Of a stretch of 8,804 nucleotides of DNA, positions 5,321-8,804 are shown piece by piece. The position numbers and the translations under genes are program-made. Below the pieces are notes generated by a model that made no database searches, had not been told where the DNA came from, and saw nothing but the letters and a program-made list of their open reading frames with translations. The stretch spans positions 1-8,804 of the forward strand of contig CAKSWM010000047.1 of NCBI GenBank assembly GCA_934511545.1, given 5' to 3'. Source of the stretch: an uncultured Oscillospiraceae bacterium (GTDB lineage Bacteria > Bacillota > Clostridia > Oscillospirales > Oscillospiraceae). The number at the start of each line of letters is the position of its first letter. The stretch's first letter is position 1.

Positions 5321-6040
5321 ATGACAGATTCAAAACCCGCATATAAGCGCGTGCTTCTGAAGATAAGCGGCGAGGCTCTCGGCGGAGAGTCGGGCCGGGG
5401 AATAGATTTCACAACGGTGGAGAGTGTCTGCGGCGCCGTACGGACCTGCGTTGAGCTCGGGGTCGAGGTCGGCATCGTCGTCGGCGGAGGAAACTTCTGG
5501 CGCGGAGTCAAGGACGGCGGAGGAAAGATGGAACGCTCCAGAGCCGACCACATGGGCATGATGGCGACAGTTATGAACTGCCTTGCCCTTGCCGACGTGC
5601 TCGAGCAGATGGGGGTCGAGGTACGTGTCCAGACCGCTATTGAGATCCGCGCCGTTGCGGAACCGTATATCCGTCTGAAGGCCGACAAGCACCTGAGCCG
5701 CGGCAGAGTCGTCATTTTCGGCTGCGGCACCGGAAGCCCCTATTTCTCGACGGATACCGGCGCCGTGCTGCGCGCGGCAGAGGTCAACGCCGACGCAATA
5801 CTGCTGGCCAAAAATATCGACGGCGTATACAGCGCCGATCCCAAGCTTGATCCCACCGCCGTAAAATACGACGAAATAAGCTATGACGAGGTGCTGGCAA
5901 AGCACCTTGCGGTGATGGACTCCACAGCCACCAGCATGGCGATGGATAACAACATACCCGTTATCGTTTTTGCCCTGAAAGATCCGCAGAACATTGTCCG
6001 CGCGGTCATGGGCGAAAAGGTCGGAACGACCGTAAAATAA
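5321..6040 (+). CDS. pyrH: UMP kinase
   Basis: A 239-residue cytoplasmic kinase that phosphorylates UMP to UDP with ATP, the key step to all pyrimidine nucleotides. It belongs to the amino-acid-kinase fold. Visible motifs are [14 protein letters not shown] (9-22), the [12 protein letters not shown] loop (51-62), [13 protein letters not shown] (74-86), the nucleotide-binding [22 protein letters not shown] (133-154), [11 protein letters not shown] (164-174) and [16 protein letters not shown] (202-217). Length is typical. ATG 5321 is chosen because TAAGGAG (5305-5311) is 9 nt upstream; an in-frame TTG at 5312 directly abuts that site and is unlikely. It is the first gene of the pyrH-frr-uppS-cdsA-dxr operon. 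Bacterial UMP kinases are usually controlled by UTP and GTP. Confidence 0.97.
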   Translation: MTDSKPAYKRVLLKISGEALGGESGRGIDFTTVESVCGAVRTCVELGVEVGIVVGGGNFWRGVKDGGGKMERSRADHMGMMATVMNCLALADVLEQMGVEVRVQTAIEIRAVAEPYIRLKADKHLSRGRVVIFGCGTGSPYFSTDTGAVLRAAEVNADAILLAKNIDGVYSADPKLDPTAVKYDEISYDEVLAKHLAVMDSTATSMAMDNNIPVIVFALKDPQNIVRAVMGEKVGTTVK

Positions 6041-6084
6041 ATTCCAGGAAAAATACATCATAATATATATAGGAGGAACAAATT

Positions 6085-6639
6085 ATGTCAACCGGTTATG
6101 AAGAGTTTACCGACAGAATGCAGAAGACCACGGAGGTCCTTTCCGCACAGTTTGCTGCGGTCCGCGCCGGCCGCGCCAACGCGGGCGTGCTCGACCAGAT
6201 AACTGTCGATTATTACGGAACGCCGACGCCCATCCAGCAGATAGCCTCCATCTCCGTTCCGGATCCCCGCAGCCTGGTCATCCAGCCGTGGGATGCCTCC
6301 GCTCTCAAAAACATCGAAAAGGCTATCCTTGCGTCCGATCTGGGCATCAACCCTCAGAATGACGGCCGCATCATCCGCCTCGTTTTTCCGCAGCTGACGG
6401 AGGAACGCCGCAAGGAGCTGGCAAAGCAGGTCAAGAAATACGCCGAAGAGGCAAAGGTCGCCATCCGAAACATCCGCCGCGATGCGCTGGATAAGTTCAA
6501 AAAGCAGCAGAAGGCTTCCGAGATAACGGAGGACGACCTGAAGGGAATGGAAAAGGATTTTCAGAAGCTGACAGACGAGTACATTAAAAAGACTGAAGAA
6601 CTCGCTGCCAAAAAGGAAAAAGAGCTTTTCGAGATCTGA
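6085..6639 (+). CDS. frr: Ribosome recycling factor
   Basis: A 184-residue protein of standard RRF length that, with EF-G, splits post-termination ribosomes. Recognisable segments are RAGRANAGVLDQITVDYYG (27-45), the TPIQQIASISVPDPRSLVIQPWD stretch (48-70), ASDLGINPQNDGRIIRLVFPQLTEERRKEL (82-111) and the helical tail KVAIRNIRRDALDKFKK with EDDLKGMEKDFQKLTDEYIKK. The three-helix bundle is formed by the N- and C-terminal parts and the small beta domain by the middle. An excellent AGGAGG (6071-6076) lies 8 nt before the ATG. It is 44 bp downstream of pyrH, the conserved Firmicutes arrangement. Confidence 0.98.
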   Translation: MSTGYEEFTDRMQKTTEVLSAQFAAVRAGRANAGVLDQITVDYYGTPTPIQQIASISVPDPRSLVIQPWDASALKNIEKAILASDLGINPQNDGRIIRLVFPQLTEERRKELAKQVKKYAEEAKVAIRNIRRDALDKFKKQQKASEITEDDLKGMEKDFQKLTDEYIKKTEELAAKKEKELFEI

Positions 6640-6646
6640 GTTCATA

Positions 6647-7390
6647 ATGGGCATATTTAAAGCAAAAAAGGCGGCGGGGGCGGTAGATTTTTCTAATCTC
6701 CCCCGCCACATTGCCGTTATTATGGACGGCAACGGCCGCTGGGCGCAGAAGCGCGGCATGCCGAGGACCGCGGGACATGCAGCCGGGGCGGAGACCTTCC
6801 GACGCGTTGCAACATACTGCAAGGATATCGGACTTGAATATCTGACCTGCTATGCGTTTTCAACGGAGAACTGGAAGCGTCCGCAGGAGGAAGTGCAGAC
6901 CATTATGAGACTTCTGGAAAAATATCTTCTGGAAGCCATAGAACGGATGGAACGCGACCGGGTCCGGATGAAATTCTTCGGCGACACGAGCGTCCTGTCG
7001 CCGAGACTGCGCGAGCTGATCGCCCGCACCGACGAGATCAGCACCCATTTTGAGGGCTGCCAGGTCAATATCTGCGTCAACTACGGCGGCAGAGACGAGA
7101 TCGTGCGCGCGGCGCGCGCCTATGCGCAGCTTGTGTCCGCCGGAGCGCCGAACGACCTGACGGAGGATATGTTCTCGGGATTCATGTATTCCGCCGGTAT
7201 CCCAGACCCGGATCTTATAATCCGGCCCAGCGGGGAGCAGCGGCTGTCAAACTTTCTCCTTTGGCAGGCGGCCTATGCGGAGTTATACTATACAGATACT
7301 TTGTGGCCGGATTTTGACGAAAAAGAGATGAATTGTGCTATCGCAGCGTATCAAAAACGCAGCAGGCGCTTTGGAGGTGCTCAGAAATGA
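6647..7390 (+). CDS. uppS: Isoprenyl transferase (undecaprenyl diphosphate synthase)
   Basis: A 247-residue cis-prenyltransferase that condenses isopentenyl diphosphate onto farnesyl diphosphate to give undecaprenyl diphosphate, the lipid carrier for peptidoglycan and teichoic acids. Motifs visible: HIAVIMDGNGRWAQKRG (21-37, with catalytic Asp27), GHAAG (43-47), YAFSTENWKRP, VNICVNYGGRDEI, and the C-terminal RPSGEQRLSNFLLWQ followed by AELYYTDTLWPDF, which bind diphosphate and magnesium. Only 7 bp separate it from the frr stop and its own Shine-Dalgarno is poor (TGAG at 6637-6640), so it probably relies on translational coupling to frr. Its stop overlaps the cdsA start (ATGA). Confidence 0.96.
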   Translation: MGIFKAKKAAGAVDFSNLPRHIAVIMDGNGRWAQKRGMPRTAGHAAGAETFRRVATYCKDIGLEYLTCYAFSTENWKRPQEEVQTIMRLLEKYLLEAIERMERDRVRMKFFGDTSVLSPRLRELIARTDEISTHFEGCQVNICVNYGGRDEIVRAARAYAQLVSAGAPNDLTEDMFSGFMYSAGIPDPDLIIRPSGEQRLSNFLLWQAAYAELYYTDTLWPDFDEKEMNCAIAAYQKRSRRFGGAQK

Positions 7391-8217
7391 AAACAAGGAT
7401 AATCGTTGCCGCGATCGGGATACCGCTTCTGATAGTAGTTATTTTTGCGCTTCCGCTCTGGACGTTCGCGCTTCTGGCGGCGGCCATATGCGCAATAGCC
7501 GCGTGGGAGCTTATCAAATGCGCTGCGCCGGAGGCCAGGATCAGACTCCGTATCTACGCCATGGCGAGCGCCGCCATGATAGCTCTCGGCGCCGCATTTG
7601 AGCTGCGCGATAACCTTACATACACGGCGATATTTCTGCTGTTCCTTCTTTGCTTCTGCGAGATCATGCTCACCTTCCGGTATGAAGAGCATATGTCCTT
7701 CCGCACGGCGGCCGTGGTTTTCGTTGCAGGAGCGCTGATACCGCTGCTGCTGTCGGCTCTGGTCCGCGTCGGCAATGTTCCAGAAAAGCGCGGCTGGTTC
7801 CTGCTTCTGCCGTTCGTTGTTGCTTTTTCCAGCGACAGCGGAGCTTACTTTGCCGGAAGCTTTCTCGGAAAGCACAAACTCGTTCCGCATCTCAGCCCGA
7901 AGAAAACCGTCGAGGGCAGCATAGGCGGCTTTGCTTCCACTATCGTAATGCTCGTTATATACGGCGTTGTGCTCAAGCTGATGCATTTTGAAGTCAGCTT
8001 CCTTCTGCTCGTGGTCTACGGCTTCCTTGGAAGCCTTGTGTGCCAGCTTGGAGATCTTGCGTTTTCCTCGATAAAGAGAGAGTTCGGCATAAAGGATTAC
8101 GGCAATCTGCTTCCCGGACACGGCGGCGCGCTCGACCGTTTCGACAGCATGGTGTTTGTCGCTCCGCTGGTCGAGGTGCTGATGCTCTGGGCGCCGGCGT
8201 TCTCTGTCGGAGGGTGA
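7387..8217 (+). CDS. cdsA: Phosphatidate cytidylyltransferase
   Basis: A 276-residue integral membrane enzyme that makes CDP-diacylglycerol from phosphatidate and CTP, the branch point of phospholipid synthesis. Several hydrophobic spans run from residue 5 to about 270. The family signature is complete at residues 228-253: SIKR, then KD (236-237), LPGHGGALDRFD. The upstream DSGAYFAGSFLGKHKL and SPKKTVEGSIGG (150-181) are also diagnostic. ATG 7387 is chosen over more upstream in-frame starts because GGAGGTG (7373-7379) sits 7 nt before it and it overlaps the uppS stop by 4 bp. It is followed by dxr with a 6-bp gap. Confidence 0.96.
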   Translation: MKTRIIVAAIGIPLLIVVIFALPLWTFALLAAAICAIAAWELIKCAAPEARIRLRIYAMASAAMIALGAAFELRDNLTYTAIFLLFLLCFCEIMLTFRYEEHMSFRTAAVVFVAGALIPLLLSALVRVGNVPEKRGWFLLLPFVVAFSSDSGAYFAGSFLGKHKLVPHLSPKKTVEGSIGGFASTIVMLVIYGVVLKLMHFEVSFLLLVVYGFLGSLVCQLGDLAFSSIKREFGIKDYGNLLPGHGGALDRFDSMVFVAPLVEVLMLWAPAFSVGG

Positions 8218-8223
8218 TATCAT

Positions 8224-8804
8224 ATGGTAAGAAGTATTGCTATCCTGGGCTCTACCGGCTCGATCGGCCGTCAGACGGTCGATGTCGCGGCGCGGCGCGG
8301 ACTGAGCGTACGTTCGCTTGCCGCGCTCAAAAACACAAAGCTGCTTGAAGAACAGGCAAGGCTGTTAAAGCCCGCTTACATAGCCGTTTATGATGAGAGT
8401 GCAGCGCGCGATCTGCGCGTTCGGCTTGCCGACACGGACATCGCGATCGGCTCCGGTGAGCACGGGCTTGTCGAGGCGGCGGTGATACGAGACGCAGACG
8501 CCGTTGTGACGGCGGTGTCCGGCTCTGTGGGGCTCAAGCCCACGCTCGCCGCGATAGAAAAGGGAAAGCGCATCGCGCTCGCAAACAAGGAAACGCTTGT
8601 CTGCGCGGGCGAGATCGTCATGAAAAAAGCCGCGGAATACGGAGCAGAGATAGTTCCGGTCGATTCGGAGCATTCGGCGATATTCCAGTGTCTGAATGCG
8701 GCTGCGGACAGGAAAAGACAGCTTCGAAAGATATTGCTGACGGGTTCCGGGGGACCGTTCCGCGGCATGACGCGGGAACAGACGGCGTCCGTCACGCGCG
8801 AACG
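8224..8804 (+). CDS. dxr: 1-deoxy-D-xylulose 5-phosphate reductoisomerase, N-terminal part (cut by window edge)
   Basis: The first 193 codons of DXR, which turns DXP into 2-C-methyl-D-erythritol 4-phosphate using NADPH in the non-mevalonate isoprenoid pathway. The reading frame stays open to the window end. Motifs: the NADPH-binding ILGSTGSIGRQT (7-18), GLKPTLAAI (103-111), ALANKETLVCAGE (118-130), the metal-binding VDSEHSAIFQC (146-156; Asp147 and Glu149) and LLTGSGGPFRG (171-181). The ATG at 8224 follows GGAGGGTG (8209-8216), which overlaps the cdsA stop codon. Its product pathway feeds UppS, encoded two genes upstream, so the operon groups linked lipid-carrier steps. About half the usual ~380-residue protein is present. 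Confidence 0.95.
   Translation, partial: MVRSIAILGSTGSIGRQTVDVAARRGLSVRSLAALKNTKLLEEQARLLKPAYIAVYDESAARDLRVRLADTDIAIGSGEHGLVEAAVIRDADAVVTAVSGSVGLKPTLAAIEKGKRIALANKETLVCAGEIVMKKAAEYGAEIVPVDSEHSAIFQCLNAAADRKRQLRKILLTGSGGPFRGMTREQTASVTRE

Noticed and set aside
7381..8223. Minus-strand open frame (about 280 codons) opposite cdsA
   Set aside because: It mirrors the cdsA codons, is low in hydrophobic residues and rich in charged ones, and shows no family motif. cdsA carries the full enzyme signature.

Overview
The window comes from an endospore-forming member of the Firmicutes, most likely a fairly GC-rich clostridial lineage (Oscillospiraceae-like, by impression only). The evidence is a complete spoIIGA-sigE-sigG sporulation block, the small sporulation-associated PRC-barrel protein YlmC, strong AGGAGG-type ribosome binding sites, and the Firmicutes-typical operon pyrH-frr-uppS-cdsA-dxr.

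Layout from left to right. Positions 1-95 hold the first 31 codons of rpsB (minus strand), with a clear sigma-A-type promoter and a ~100-nt leader behind it (96-233). ylmC follows on the minus strand (272-553). Positions 554-678 are a divergent control region carrying a strong promoter and an 11-bp-arm inverted repeat. That region drives a plus-strand cassette (679-2532): a PadR repressor, a HAAS/DUF1700 membrane protein and a membrane-anchored DUF4097 beta-solenoid. The three genes overlap by a few bases each. The cassette converges on sigG across a 21-bp hairpin that holds both stop codons. sigG (2576-3355), sigE (3481-4212) and spoIIGA (4314-5147) all lie on the minus strand. Positions 5148-5320 are a divergent promoter region, and pyrH, frr, uppS, cdsA and the 5' part of dxr run on the plus strand to the window end.

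How the parts work together. SpoIIGA is the membrane aspartic protease that removes the N-terminal prosequence of SigE in the mother cell, and SigG is the late forespore sigma factor. The sigG ribosome binding site lies inside a strong RNA hairpin and the start codon is TTG, the same kind of translational damping described for Bacillus subtilis sigG. The plus-strand right arm supplies UMP kinase, ribosome recycling factor, the undecaprenyl-PP synthase for wall-lipid carrier, CDP-diglyceride synthase for phospholipids and DXP reductoisomerase for isoprenoid precursors. The PadR cassette looks like a self-regulated envelope-sensing module sitting, in reverse orientation, between sigG and ylmC, which are near neighbours in other spore formers.

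I see no phage, transposon, CRISPR, tRNA or rRNA features. The window is mostly known housekeeping and sporulation genes; the parts worth a second look are the regulatory sequences (sigG leader, PadR operator, convergent hairpin) and the gene order.
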